A DNA stretch of 64,000 nt from Sacculina carcini (GCA_916048095.2 OU696573.1:8402306-8466305); one strand, 5' to 3'. Positions 10,690 to 23,480 are shown, counted from the stretch's first letter. Numbers and translations are program-made. The notes: generated by a model from the letters alone, not told the origin.

Positions 10690-13310
10690 CTCCAACATCC
10701 CGTCCTTCTCATCTTTCCATTGGGCTTCTTAACATTCGCTCCTGCAGAATTAAAACTCTTCCGATCTGTAATTTTATCTCTTCATTCAATCTCTCTATTT
10801 TGTGTATAACTGAAACCTGGCTTCTCGATTCTGATCTTTCTTCTTTGGCTGCAAATATTCCTTCCTCTTATAATTTCTTGCACAAATCTCGCTCACATTC
10901 TAAATCTTCTGGCGGTGGAGTTGGCTGTATATTTTCCAAGTCTTTCTCTGTTTCTCCTGTAAATGACCTGATTCCGGATTACTCCTCATTTGAATTCCTT
11001 GCACTCTTCCTTGCTGTTACTTCTTTCTCTAAATTTTGTTTTTTCCGTAATAGTCTACCGTAATAATCACCCTGGCTCCTCTCATCTTTTCCTTAACGAA
11101 TTTCCTTACCTCATTGATGCTGTCTCCTCGCGTTTCTCCAGCAACTTCATCGTCGTAGGGGATTTCAATTTCTGGGTTGACTTCCCATCCAATAATCCTT
11201 ACTGTAAGAACTTCATTTCTCTTCTTCAGGCACTTGGTCTATCAATTTTGAATTCTTCTCCTACTCACATATCTGGTCCCTCTCTTGACCTATTTCTCTC
11301 TCCCGCTCCCGCTATCTCCTCAGACCGTCCTCTTCCTGATGTTTTCACATTGCCTTCTGATCCAAATATTTCTGACCATTGCCTCTTGAATTCTTCACTT
11401 CCTTTCTCCCGTGCTGCTTGTCCTCCACCATTGTCATATCGCAATTACAAACAGTTTGATCCTGCTAAATTTACTTCACTTTTATCTTCCTTACTTCCTC
11501 TCTACCGTTTTTACTGGCTCCCTCTCTGCGATATTTTTCCAACCATTTCAGATGCTCTCTCTGGTATAAATGATTTTATGTTTCCTGTGATCACTCGGTA
11601 TAAACCTCTCACTTCTTCTCCCCTTGGTCCGGCTCTCATCTTCATTCTCTTAAACATACTCAGCGGCGTGCCGAAACTGTCTGGTGTAGAACTCGGTCTT
11701 CACAGGATTGGGAACTATTTTGCTCTGCCCGGTCGTCGTATGTTTCTGCATTACATATTGCCAAACAAGATTTTTACAAATCCAAACTTGCTTCCCTTTC
11801 CCGTTCTTCTAAATCTCTTTGGTCCTCTCTCAATTCTCTGCGGTCTTCGATCTCCTTCTACCTCGTGTGATCTTACAGCCTCTCAGTTTGCGTCTTTTTT
11901 CTCTGCAAAAATTGATTCTGTTCTGAAAAATATCCCTCCTTTCCGATCCTCCCTCTGTCATACTCGCACTTCAGAAAATTTTCCTTCATTTTCTTTTGTC
12001 TCTCTTCCTGACATTCTCCACCTTTTGTCCTCAATCAAGATGTCCCACTCTCCCTCGGACTCAATTAATTGTCTAGCTATTTCTGTGTCCCTTCCTTCTC
12101 TTGTGCCTTACCTTCTCCACCTTATCAACTCTTCTTTTCTGCATGGTGTTTTCTTGCCAGACAAACATGCTATTGTTGGACCCATTATAAAAAACCTACT
12201 CTTGATCCCACTGCTCTCACCAATTACCATATCTCACCAATTACCAATTACCACTGCTCTCACCATATCTCTCCTCAGTCTTCCCTCCAAACTCCTTGAA
12301 TCCGCTATTTCATTGCAACTCTCTCCTTACATCTCTGAATTCATTTACCCGTGTCAATCTGGTTTCCGCTCTGCTCACTCTACGGAATCTGTACTTATTT
12401 CCTTGTGTAATGACACTCTTTCACACTTCTCCTACCGTCAATCTGTCCTCATGGTATTACTTGATCTGTCCTCGGCTTTTGATCTTGTCAGTCACCCTAT
12501 TATTATTCGTGATCTTTCCTGTTTGGGTCTATCTTCTTCCGCCCTTTTCTTTTGAAATCTTACCTCACCGATCGTAGTTACTCAGTTGACTTCAATTCCT
12601 CTACCTATGCTCACTTCCCTCTTCGATCTGGTGTTCCCCAAGGTTCCGTCCTTGACCCACTATTATTTAATCTTTATATGTCTTCTCTTTTCCGTGTTCT
12701 TCGAAAACATTCCATTACTTTCAAAATCTATGCCGATGACATCCAATTCCTCATTCCTGTCACTCCTGATACTCCCTCCTTTCTATCTGATATACTTTCT
12801 GAAATTTCCTCATTGGCCGCCTCTCGGCAGCTGTATTTGAATACTTCTAAGTCTGAGTTCATCGTCCTCCATCCACCCCGCATTTCACCTCCTCTTCTCA
12901 CATTTCCTATCTCAACTGCTGTTCGCAACCTCGGCTCTATCTTTGTCTCTTCGCTCTCCTGCTTGGACAATATCGTTTCCGTCGCTCGCACTTGTCGTCT
13001 TATTCTGCGCTCTCTCTACCCTATACGTCCCTATCTTGATAAAAATTCCGCCATCACTCTTGTTCATACTCTGATTTTTCCCAGGTTAGACTACTGCAAC
13101 TCGCTTTACTTTAGTGCTCCTCGTTCTCATCTCTTAATCCTTCAGCGTGTGATAAACCAATCTTGTCGATTTGTCTTTCATCCTACCTTTTCTCGCCACA
13201 CGTCTCACCTACTTTTTCAACTCTACTGGCTTCCTATCATCCCACGAATTCATTTTTGCCTTTGCTGTCTCGTTTACAAGCTTCTGCATGATCCTCACCA
13301 ACCTTCTTAT
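10690..13310 (+). pseudogene. LINE ORF2: APE endonuclease and reverse transcriptase, 5' portion
   Basis: Endonuclease motifs appear in successive frames: LLNIRSCRIKT (about 10727), CITETWLLDSD (10801), VVGDFNFWVD (about 11153), then SDHCLL. The RT follows with a block QSGFRSAHSTES, VLLDLSSAFDLV, GVPQGSVLDPLLF and the catalytic YADDIQFL at about 12730. The last block before the interruption is the RT C-terminus (SHLLFQLYWLPI). Frame changes lie near 11050 and 12550. At least two indels and the LTR insertion inactivate it. Confidence 0.85.
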
Positions 13311-13864
13311 TGTAGCGACCCGCTGTCACCGGGAAGCCAACCCGAAGGGCTATAATTGCTTTGTATCTGTACCGCTAGGTGGCGCACAGACTATGCGAGG
13401 TATGATGTGGAACAATGTTTTCCTTGTCAATGTTGAATGTCTATGTTAATAATAATTATGGCTTTGTTAAATGTTAATATACAGCACATTTGTACATTGT
13501 AAATAAGATTGTGATATACAAATTCATTTTATATAGGAATGCGAAAAAGCCCCGGAAGTTCTGTGAGCTGTTTGAACAGTGACTGGGCAACGGTCGTGGA
13601 GTGCGTATTGAGTTGCGTGTGTGTGTGCGAATACCGTTGTGCGTTGTGCAGTGAATACAGTGATACGTGTTACAGTGGAAGTGTTGTGATATCCCTCTCC
13701 TTTCGTTGGGTAATAGGTGGACGTTTACGCTGGTAGCTCCGGTATTACCAGTATTGCATTCCGTGGATTGCCCTGCTTCAATAAAGGAAATTGCCGGGTC
13801 GCGTGTCGGTGAACACAGGCCACATTCGGCCCAAATTGAATTGGACTCAAATCCTAATTCTACA
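13311..13864 (+). repeat. 5' LTR of Gypsy element A
   Basis: 554 bp, TGTAGCGACC...ATTCTACA. It is followed by CTGGTGACGCTGAC, in the position of a primer-binding site; I did not assign the tRNA. Confidence 0.93.
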
Positions 13865-13885
13865 CTGGTGACGCTGACAACCGGC

Positions 13886-14788
13886 ATGCTAGAACCCGGA
13901 AGCACGACCCCACAGGCACAGTCGCCCGACGGTAATGTGGATCTCACAACCACAGCCAAGCCGTTGACGACTCTCCGGCTACCACCTTTCTGCGCTGACG
14001 AGCCCGAATTGTGGCTCACACAAATGGAGTTCGCGTTCGACGTATCCGGTATCGACGATGGCCGCAGCCGTCTCAAAATGCTCGCGGCGAACCTTCCGAT
14101 GCCGGTTGCGGTCCAAGTAAAGGACATCATCAGCCGACAGTCTGCGACATTCACCGAACTCTGCGAAGCACTCCGTTCACGACTGGCTACCTCTCGTGCA
14201 TCAAAACTCGAAGCCCTGCTGCGCCATCAACAGTTAGGTGATCAGCGACCATCGCAACTGTTGCGCAAAATGCGCAACGAAGTGACAGCGGCAGGAGATC
14301 CTGGAGACACCGGACTTCTGCTAACGCTATTTCTCCAGCGATTGCCACACAGAATCCGCACCGCACTGTCTTTCCTTCCAGAGAACAGTGACTTGGACGT
14401 GTTGGCTACCGCCGCTGATCGCTTTGCTCAAGCAACTGCCAATCAATCGGCTACAGTTTGGCCAAAAGTGGCAGCGATTCGGCAAGTAGAGCACGCTGAA
14501 TCAGCTCCTACAGCACCAACCGTGTCCCACACGGAATTTTCTCAGCTGATGGCGAAAATGACGGAGCTCATCAGCGAACTGCAGCTCTCAAGGAGTCACG
14601 CAGCCGAAAGTCGCTCTCGCCCGCCGCAGCGGAACCGCTCGTTGTCTCGTCGAAACTCCAGACCGAGCCAAAACCAGGCGCGCAGTGACGAAAATCGTGT
14701 TTGTCGCTTCCACCGCAGATTTGGCTCATCAGCTTACAGATGCGAGCTTCCGTGTACTTGGACTGCTACAGCCAACTCGGAAAACTGA
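13886..14788 (+). CDS. Gag of Gypsy element A
   Basis: An open frame of 300 codons starts 21 bp past the 5' LTR. The N-terminal half has the capsid-like block LRLPPFCADEPELWLTQMEF followed by helical segments (EALRSRLA, PSQLLRKMRNEV, FLQRLPHRIRTAL), the pattern of metazoan Gypsy gag. The C-terminus has a compact cysteine/histidine motif CRFHRRFGSSAYRCELPC in place of a classical zinc knuckle, as in a known group of animal Gypsy elements. The frame is intact. Pol lies in the -1 frame and overlaps its end, so a Gag-Pol fusion by frameshift is likely. Confidence 0.9.
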   Translation: MLEPGSTTPQAQSPDGNVDLTTTAKPLTTLRLPPFCADEPELWLTQMEFAFDVSGIDDGRSRLKMLAANLPMPVAVQVKDIISRQSATFTELCEALRSRLATSRASKLEALLRHQQLGDQRPSQLLRKMRNEVTAAGDPGDTGLLLTLFLQRLPHRIRTALSFLPENSDLDVLATAADRFAQATANQSATVWPKVAAIRQVEHAESAPTAPTVSHTEFSQLMAKMTELISELQLSRSHAAESRSRPPQRNRSLSRRNSRPSQNQARSDENRVCRFHRRFGSSAYRCELPCTWTATANSEN

Positions 14789-17700
14789 TGAGCCTGCGGC
14801 GCAGCGCACCAGCGTCGACGGGCGAAATTCACAAACCGGTGCCTCTCTTCTTTGTACAAGACAGCATGAATAGACGACGCTTCTTAGTGGACACCGGTGC
14901 CCAGGTGAGTGTTCTGCCTGTGTCAAGCTTGCCAGAGCCTCCGCCGCAACAGTCTTCCAAGCTGTTAGCGGCAAACGGTTCGCTCGTAAATGTCTATGGC
15001 ACTCATGAGCTTACATTGACACTCACTCATGGCCCTCCGTTGCGCTGGAAATTTGTAGTCGCTGACACGACACTTCACATAATCGGCGCTGATTTGCTTG
15101 CACATTACCGTCTCATTGTCGATGTGCATCACATGATGTTAAGCGACATTTCGGGGCGTGTCCGCGCCCGAGGTACTGTGAATACCCTGACATCTCCTCG
15201 GCTACAGTGCCTTGTAGAAATTTAACCGGCGTTTCAGTCGCTGCTCGCCGAATTTCCAGGTGTGGTGCGTCCGCCCGATCAGCCATTTCCGCTGCGTCAT
15301 TCGGTAACGCACCATATCCAAACACACGGTCCGCCGAAATTCGCCAGACCACGCCGCTTGCCTCCTGACCGACTGAATGTGGCAAAACAATCATTTTCAG
15401 ATATGCAAAGGCTCGGAATCATGAGGCCACCGAGCAGCAGCTGGGCTGCACCACTGCATATGGTGCGCAAGAAACAGCCTGGTGAGTGGCGTCCGTGCGG
15501 GGACTACCGCGCCCTGAACGCGTGTACCGTACCGGACAAATATCCGATCCCGCACATTCAAGACTTCGTGACGAATCTGGCGGGTTGTCGTGTATTTACC
15601 ACCTTGGATCTTGTGAGGGCGTACAATCAGATCCCAGTAGAGCCGAACGACGTCCACAAAACTGCAATTACTACACCGTTCGGGCTCTTCGAGGCTACGC
15701 GAATGCCGTTTGGTTTCCGCAACGCGGCCCAAACAATGCAACGCTTCGTTGATCAAATACTGGCAGGGCTCAACAACGTGTACGCGTACATAGATGATAT
15801 TCTCATCGCCAGCTCCACCATGGCAGAACATGAAGTTCACTTACGCGCAGTCTTACGCCGCCTACAAAAATATGGAGTTATCATCAACCCAAGTAAGTGC
15901 GGGTATGGGCAAGCCGAAGTATCGTTCCTGGGTCATCGTCTCACCGCCAATGGTATCTCCCCGTTGCCAGACAAAATAGACGCCATCATGTCATTTCCCA
16001 AGCCAGAAACACAGGCTCAGCTTCGTAGATTTCTCGGAATGACAGCGTTCTACAACCGCTTCTTGCCCGCTGCAGCAGATCAACTGCAGCCGCTGCACAA
16101 ACTACTGGTGCCAGCCGGCAAGCGTTCTCGCCGACCCGTCAATTGGACTGGCGATGCAAAAAACGCATTTGAAAATATCAAAAGGGAACTGGCTGCTGCC
16201 GTCATGCTGACGCACCCGGTTCGCGACGCTCCAATCAGCCTACAGGTGGATGCGCCCGACAAAGCTATCGGAGCAGTCCTGCAGCAATATGCACACGATG
16301 ATGGATGGACATTGAAGCCACTGGGATTCTTTTCAAAAGCTTTGCGTCCAACCGAGTGCCGCTACAGCACGTTTGGCGGTGAGCTCTTAGCAATCTACTT
16401 GGCCATCCAAACATTCAGGCACGCAGTGGAGGGCCGACCATTGATTATTTTCACAGACCATCGCCCATTCGTCACCGCTGTGAACTCTCATTCGGACCGC
16501 TATTGGCCACAGGAAATTCGTCATCTGGAGTTCATAACCCAGTTCACGACGGATATCAGACACGTGGCGGGCTCCGACAACGTTGTAGCTGATGCTTTAT
16601 CGCGCACAGTCAGCGTTCTGTGTCATCAGAAACCACCACTTCACGATTTCGATGCGTTAGCAGCCGCACAGCAAGCCGATGTCGCCTTGCAGCGGTTAGA
16701 AGACACGGAACATTCGCTACGGCCACGCAGAATCAAACTTGCAAGCGGTGCACTCTTGCTATTTGATGAATCGACAGGCCGCCCTCGTCCACTCATACCG
16801 ACAAGCTTCCGCAGACATTACTTTTCTCTGTGGCACAATATGTCGCATCCGGGTGTTCACGCCACACAAAAACTGATCACATCTCGCTGTGTTTGGCCAA
16901 ATATGAAGCGTGACATTCAACAGTGGACACGCTCATGTGTATCATGTCAACGCGCCAAGGTCCACAGACACACACGAGGTCCAATCGGCACCTTTGACGT
17001 GCCCAGCGACCGATTCCGACATGTGCACGTCGACTTGGTTGGTCCGCTGCCTCCATCCAACGGAATGTCGTACGTACTCACATGCATATGTCGCTTCACA
17101 AGATGGGCAGAAGTGATACCCATTGCTGACATGCGAGCCGAAACAGTATGTCGTGCATTTTTGCTTGACTGGCTAGCGCGATTTGGTGTCCCCGAAATTG
17201 TGACAACAGACAGAGGTACGCAATTCACCGGCACTCGCTGGCAGCAACTGTGTGAAGTCATGGGCTTCAAGCACAAAACTACATGTAGCTACCATCCGGC
17301 AAGCAATGGCCTTGTTGAGCGTCTGCATCGTTAACTTAAGGCTTCACTGCGAGCGCACATGTCAGTCAATTGGACGGACACTCTTCCAATTGTTCTTCTT
17401 GGTTTACGAACGGCCGTCAAAGCAGACCTGCAAGTGTCATCCGCCGAACTAGTATACGGCACGCCGTTACGCATTCCATGCGAAATGATTGTGTCTCGTA
17501 CAGGACGCGCCCAACAGCCGCAAACATCGCTCGCGTATGCAGACACATTGAGGCGATCCATGGCCCATATCAGACCAACGCCACCGCGTCACACGTCTGC
17601 CAGATCTCACGTGCCATCCGCCCTTGTATCGTGCAGCCACGTGTTTGTCCGCCATGAAGCGCGTCATACTCCGCTTGATTGCCCCTACGACGGTCCTTTT

Positions 17701-17886
17701 CGAGTCGTCAGCCGGACGGATAAGACAATTACAATTCAGCGCCGTTCGAAAACAGACACAGTCTCCATCGATCGAGTCATCCCGGCCGATGTTGAAAACG
17801 TCGAACCATGCACGTCACACACCAGTGATCCGAATGCAGCAACTCAACTGTTCCTGTCACATGCACGGGACCAGATCCTGTGCTGA
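14701..17886 (+). pseudogene. Pol of Gypsy element A (PR-RT-RH-IN), two TAA stops
   Basis: Protease: FLVDTGAQVSVLP near 14890. [39 protein letters not shown] and the catalytic YIDDILIAS near 15785. RNase [17 protein letters not shown] (first block reads VDAP where TDAS is usual) and FTDHRPFV. Integrase: an HHCC finger ([12 protein letters not shown] ... CVSCQRAK) and a core with [19 protein letters not shown] and NGLVERLHR. The frame is the same throughout but contains TAA at 15223-15225, between protease and RT, and TAA at 17332-17334, just after the catalytic glutamate, where glutamine (CAA) is usual. Apart from these stops it is well preserved. Confidence 0.9.
14776..14788 (+). promoter_or_regulatory. 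Candidate -1 ribosomal frameshift site at the gag stop
   Basis: The last gag codons read TCG GAA AAC TGA, and the pol frame reads CTC GGA AAA CTG. A slip of one base back on GGAAAAC, right at the gag stop, would join the two frames. The heptamer is not the canonical X XXY YYZ form, and I did not model a downstream structure. Confidence 0.35.
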
Positions 17887-18157
17887 AGATGCGTGGGACA
17901 CAACCGGCCAGTAGTGCAACGACAACACGGCCGCTAATCATCAGATCATCACAAGTGTCATCACAATCTGAACGACCACAGGATCAACAACGAACACAAC
18001 CTTCACAACAACGAAACAGGCAAACACATAAACGACAATTATCACCACCAACTGAATCCACACAACCACCATCCATTTGCGGACTCGTGTAGGACGAACT
18101 GTGCGAGCTCCCAAACGTTATCGAGTCTCCTTCTTAGTCAACTCTGACGGGGGGTAG

Positions 18158-18370
18158 TGTAGCGACCCGCTGTCACCGGGAAGCCAACCCGAAGGGCTAT
18201 AATTGTTTTGTATATGTACCGCTAGGTGGCGCACAGACTATGCGAGGTATGATGTGGAACAATGTTTTCTTTGTCAATGTTGAATGTCTATGTTAATAAT
18301 AATTATGGCTTTGCTAAATGTTTATATACAGCACATTTGTACATTGTAAATAAGATTGTTATATACAAAT
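18158..18370 (+). repeat. 3' LTR of Gypsy element A, first part (second part 23486-23826)
   Basis: The LTR starts TGTAGCGACC after a G-rich polypurine tract (GACGGGGGGTAG). It is cut after ATATACAAAT at 18370, where Gypsy element B inserted, and resumes at 23486 (ACATTTTATATAGG). Confidence 0.93.
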
Positions 18371-18692
18371 TGTGATCAAGCAAAGAAACAACGGGGCAAA
18401 GCCCTCTCACCTTCGCGCAGGTAACCCGCGCACACGACGAGAATTCGTCCACTCGAGCAGAAAAAATCTCGAAACACGGCAACGATGCTTATAACGCACA
18501 GGCCACCAACCGAATGACGCTCGACCGCTCGCAAAGCCAGCTTCACACACGCCAGCTGATACACGCCTCCGGCACTAGGCTCAAGTCGCGGCCAATCAGC
18601 GCGCAGTAACGTGCGACGTCATACCTCGCACCACTCGGCTCAAGTGAACCGCTATGACGTCACACCGCACGCCACTCGACAACAACGCCACA
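18371..18692 (-). repeat. 3' LTR of Gypsy element B
   Basis: 322 bp. In element orientation it is preceded by a polypurine tract read on the minus strand from 18707 to 18693 (AAAAGCTGGGGGAGA). Confidence 0.94.
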
Positions 18693-19057
18693 TCTCCCCC
18701 AGCTTTTCACCTGAAAGCTCACAACAAACACGCTTGCAGACACGCACGGTTAAACTTCATCATCGGATACACACACGTACTCGTTTAACCATGCCGGCGG
18801 TCGACGTCTCCTCGCTGACCGCCTCGGCTGCTCGACTGCAGCCTCATCCTCGACTCTCTCAGCCGCGACGCCCTCTCCGACATTCTCTCGAGCAATATGT
18901 ACACTCACGTCCTCTGAGGGCTCTCCAGGTTCCTGCTCCACAGACACACGGTCCGCATCCACGCCCTCGCCAATAGCCAGTCGCTCAGGTGGCAGGCTGT
19001 CAGGTGTTCTGTCACCGCCGGGACTAACGGCCGCCTCGTCTCGTCCGCCATCACCGC

Positions 19058-22000
19058 TCAGGTCCAAGCTACGCCGGGTGGCTCCACATCTCCGCGATTG
19101 CCGGTCGCATCCACATCCCAACCGCCGCTGGTCGGTTCCACGTCGCCATGAGTGCCGGTCTCGTCTATGGCTCCACTATGGCCGGCACAGCGACGCTTGC
19201 GCAGGTCGCGCACATGGCGCGGCATGCCATCTACGCACACAACGTGCTGAGAGACGACCCTGGTCACCTTACCGAGGGTCCACGGCGTTGTACATGACGG
19301 GATCGGCGGTTTCACCCACACCTCGTCACCAACGGCAAACGCTGCTGTCTGGTCATCAGCGTCCCTGCGGCCGGTCTCAAATGGAAGACGCCACTCGTAT
19401 CTGAAAATACATCTCGAGGGAATAGTGCTCACCTGAGTTTCTTTGCGCGGCGTAACGTTGTACCAGAACGTCGCCTCCTCCGGGGAAATATGACCCCTCG
19501 CTGCGATCCTTTTGATCGTACGGTGATTTCGCTCCCCGATCCCGTTACCGCCCGGGGCGTATGCGGCTCGGAATCGCAAAGAAATGCACCACTCGTCGGC
19601 GAACTGCTCCATCGCCACCGACCGGAACGCCGTCGAGTTGTCCAGTAACAGCTCCTCAAACGGCCCACGCTCAATCACAATCTGCCGCAGCTGAGCTATA
19701 ATGCACAACGCCGTCTCATTCGGCAATCTGCGCCATACGGCAAGACGTGATGGACCACAATCCACCATCGACAGGTAAACGCCGGCATCGTAATGAGTGA
19801 CGTCCGCTGCCACTCGATACCAGTCCCTGTCCACGGCCAGACTACCCTGACCTACGAGGTTCTCCTCTCTCACCGCTGGATCAATACGTTGACAAGCCTC
19901 GCATACAGCTAACACCGCCTTCACATGGGCTCTCGTCAAATCACTCCGCAATTGTTGACCCAGGTACAACGTCCTCTCGACACCTAAATGATGGGGCAGA
20001 TGAGCCGCCCAAACGGTGTCCTTGATGCTCTTCTTCGTAGCAATAGCTGCTGATATTGCCACCTCCTCCTCACCAGCGTCACGATGAACAAGCCACTTCT
20101 TGGCCACCCTGGTCATCTGATCAGCTTTATTCTCCACAGTCGTGACGAACCGGAGAGAAACTGTCAGGCCATGCTCGGCGATCGTCTCCTTAATCACCGC
20201 CAGTCGGCGCTTCACCAGCATCTCGGCAGAACCTGTAGTGCGGACACGGTTGCGCCCCTCGACAGTGCTGTCCATCCAACTAAGCACTGTCCTCGAGTCT
20301 GTCGCGACGGTAAACGTCTTGAACCCCCACGAAATCGCCATATTGATGCCACGACCGACTGCCTCCAGTTCGTACACATTGATGTGTAGGACGTCGGTCT
20401 TCTTACGGAGCCAAGTAGCATCCTCAACGATGCAGCCGTCCACCTCGACCACCACGCCAAGCGCCAGCGTGCTCGCGTCAGTCCATACAGTGACGTTTCC
20501 AGCTGCGTTCACGTCCCATCGACCCTTTACCGGGTCCGCCTTCTGAACACGCTGCAACAACTCAGATGCAAGCACACACACAACATTCTCCACCGGGTTA
20601 TCCCACGACCCGCCACACCCCAACCGCTTCAAAAAACTGCAATGGGGGCGTAACCACCCGGCAGCGGGGTAATGGCCGACTAAGCGACCACATGCGGAGA
20701 ACAACCCACGCTTGGTCAGCCCTGTCCATTCGGGTGCAGCGTCACGAAGAGCTGTCCCTCTCGACATATTCAACCACCCATCGGGTCCCTTCTTCGGAGC
20801 AATTCCCAATAATCGACCCCCATCTAGGCCCTCCGGCTCCTTAGTCTCAAAGCCATACCTTTGCAGATGCTCCCGAAGCTGCTGCACGCTCACATCGGAC
20901 GTCCTCACGATGATATCGTCGACATAATGATCTGTCGCCTTTCGCACCTTCTCGTCCAATGACTGGACCTTTCACAGAATCAGCGTCATTATTCTTGGTG
21001 CACATGACAGGCCGAAGCCCAGCTGCGTCAACGCATAATACACACCATTATACCTCACGACCTGATATTTCCACAGATCTCGGCTCACGTGAATCTGCAG
21101 GTACGCCGACTTGAGATCAACTACCTTGATCTCCCCCTGCCATTGCCTCCACTCTCTGATCGTGTCAGCACACACTGACACACCGTCATCTCCTGTGTGA
21201 CACTCGACAAAGCCGTTCAGCTCACGGTAATCCATAACAGGACGAACTTTGTCTTTCGTCGGCTGTACGACGGCCAACAGCGGGATGATCCCCTTTACTG
21301 GGCCGTGCCATGGGATCAACCAGCCTTTCTCGATCCAGCTCCGGATCTCGGCATTGTACCTCTCGCTCACTCCGGGGGCTCTCGTACATCTGTACTCCGC
21401 CACGCTGTTCTGTAGCTGGTCCGGCTCTTTGTCAGACCACCGCCAGCTCACCGTCCATCGGCCCTCAGCGAATGCCGCTACGAAGTCCTTGTCGACAACT
21501 TCCAGCGGCTGCGGACTATCCGTGGAACCTGCCAACATAAACCTCACACACTTCGTCGATTTATTAGACACACACTTACGCGCCGGTGCACGACAGCACC
21601 CCTCGGGGTAAGGTTTCCCCCACTCAACGGTGTATTTAGAGTCAACACCCCTCTTCACTGTCACGCCTCCCATATGGTCAATAACATCGTTGCCCAGGAG
21701 GCACTCCACCCCAAGGTTTTCTAATCCCTTAACTACGAGCCCGGAAACTCTAAAACAGTGTCCCTGCAGCCCAATTACTACGTCACAGGACTTCGTCTCA
21801 TGAGAAGTCCTACCATCCGCTGTAATCAACGGTCGTCCCCGACGGGGAAGTGAACCCGCCACCACCCGTGCACTAACAATTGTGCACTCACTTCCCGTGT
21901 CAACCAGACACCGGGAGCAACGACCGTTGAGAACAGCTTCAACGACCGGCACACGACGCGAAGTCAATACACCGGCCGTCCCTCGAATCGCCCGGCGGGC

Positions 22001-22204
22001 CCGACGCACCAAATGTGCTCCGCTGATGAGTCCACGCGCAGAGCAGGGACTCACCGTCGCCCCTTTACAGGGACCGCCGCTTAATTTCGGTCGACTTCCA
22101 TGTCGGAGGACGCTGCGCCCCGTGCTGCGCCCTCCGCATGAAAATGCGAGATCGTTCGAGCTCGCGAGCTGCGTGACGTCGACGTCGACGCCGGCTCCTC
22201 GCAA
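19058..22204 (-). pseudogene. Pol of Gypsy element B (PR-RT-RH-IN), single TGA
   Basis: Protease: CLVDTGSECTIV. RT: VRPVMDYRELNGFV, KVVDLKSAYLQIHV, and the catalytic YVDDIIV at about 20920. A TGA at 20972-20974 splits the RT in frame. RNase H: VWTDASTLALGV and the later VATDSRTVL. Integrase: a CEACQRI finger, then VAADVTHYD, LLDNSTAFRS and GGNGIGERNHR with the catalytic glutamate. The segment RGLFSACGRLVGHYPAAGWL between RT and RNase H is typical of a distinct animal/protist Gypsy group. Apart from the TGA the 1,048-codon frame is open. Confidence 0.92.
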
Positions 22205-23143
22205 TCACGAGCGAAATGCCCGTGCTTGCCGCACCGGTAGCATTGCGCTCCCGGGCACTCGCGGACCAGATGGTCGCCGCCACATCGGTAGCAGCGGAGC
22301 GTCCGGCGCGCAGAATAGCGTGCAGAAGAGCGCTTCGGACGGCCCGCCCACCGAGACACAGAGTCGTCTCGCTCGTCCGACGCTAGAGGAACAGGAGAGC
22401 GGTCCCTCGAGCTGCTCGCTACTTGAGCGTAGCTGACTCGCTGCCTAGATGCAGCCATCACCCCAGATGGGCGGTTTCTGGCTGCAGCAGCCCTACGCGC
22501 ACCAATTCTGGCGCGCACCGCCGACAGCACGCTGTCGAACTCGGAGGTATACCCCCTCTTTCGCCATAGCCCACTCATAGATTGAGTCGGGTAGGCCCTC
22601 ATAAAACTTGACGCGGAACGCCAAGCTCTCGGGTGTTAACCCTACACGGCGGCTTAGACGCTCTAGGTCGTCCACAAAGGCGTCCACTGACTCGCCAGAT
22701 CGAAGCTGACGAGTCGAGAAACGCCTCCACGCCTCTTGGCGAGGCACGCCAAACTCGGCGACCAGCGTGGCTTTCACCACGGCCCACTGTGAGGCGTCGC
22801 CCACGAGCATGCGCCGGTAGAGCCGGCGCGCGTTCCCATCCAGCATATGGTCGACCATTTCGCAAGGGTCGACCTGCTGGACACGGCATAGCCGCTCAAA
22901 GTCGGCCAGCCACTCAGTGACGTCAAGGGTGACGTCACCACCGAAACGCGGTAGAGCCCGCCCTATCCTGTCAAGGATCGGCCCTCGGGCCTGCATTAAG
23001 ATGTTGGCCAACTGGCCAACATCTACCACGGGTCCTGCGGCCCGCTGCTCGGGTCTCTGACCCTCCTGACCGAAGTCATCGGATTCACTACCGGAACCCC
23101 CTTCGACAAACTCACGTTTGCCCCCGCCAACGGCCTCAGCCAT
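22081..23143 (-). pseudogene. Gag of Gypsy element B, one frame break
   Basis: The likely start is the ATG at 23143 (MAEAVGGG); the frame is also open upstream into the LTR. The first block (to about 22560) is a retrotransposon capsid-like gag domain (DVTEWLADFERLCRVQQ, VKATLVAEFGVPRQEAW, YEGLPDSIYEWAM). After a frame change near 22560 the reading continues as YTSEFDSVLSAVRARI and ends with two CCHC zinc knuckles (CYRCGGDHLVREC and CYRCGKHGHFARDC). A single indel or a programmed shift could explain the break. The last ORF overlaps the start of pol. Confidence 0.85.
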
Positions 23144-23158
23144 ATAGCCGAAATAGCT

Positions 23159-23480
23159 TGTGATCAAGCAAAGAAACAACGGGGCAAAGCCCTCTCACCT
23201 TCGCGCAGGTAACCCGCGCACACGACGAGAATTCGTCCACTCGAGCAGAAAAAATCTCGAAACACGGCAACGATGCTTATAACGCACAGGCCACCAACCG
23301 AATGACGCTCGACCGCTCGCAAAGCCAGCTTCACACACGCCAGCTGATACACGCCTCCGGCACTAGGCTCAAGTCGCGGCCAATCAGCGCGCAGTAACGT
23401 GCGACGTCATACCTCGCACCAGTCGGCTCAAGTGAACCGCTATGACGTCACACCGCACGCCACTCGACAACAACGCCACA
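23159..23480 (-). repeat. 5' LTR of Gypsy element B
   Basis: 322 bp, one difference from the 3' LTR. Only 15 bp separate its inner end from the gag ATG, and no TGG-type primer-binding site is visible there. Confidence 0.94.

Larger units (their letters stand above)
18371..23480 (-). mobile_element. Ty3/Gypsy LTR retrotransposon B, young, nested in the LTR of A
   Basis: LTRs of 322 bp lie at 18371-18692 and 23159-23480 (TGTGATCAAG...CGCCACA as read on +) and differ at one base by eye (C/G in CACCA[C/G]TCGG). The 5-bp target CAAAT flanks the element. Genes are on the minus strand: gag, then protease-RT-RNase H-integrase. Coding disruptions are few: one frame change inside gag near 22560 and one TGA in RT. 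It is the youngest retrotransposon in the window. Confidence 0.95.
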
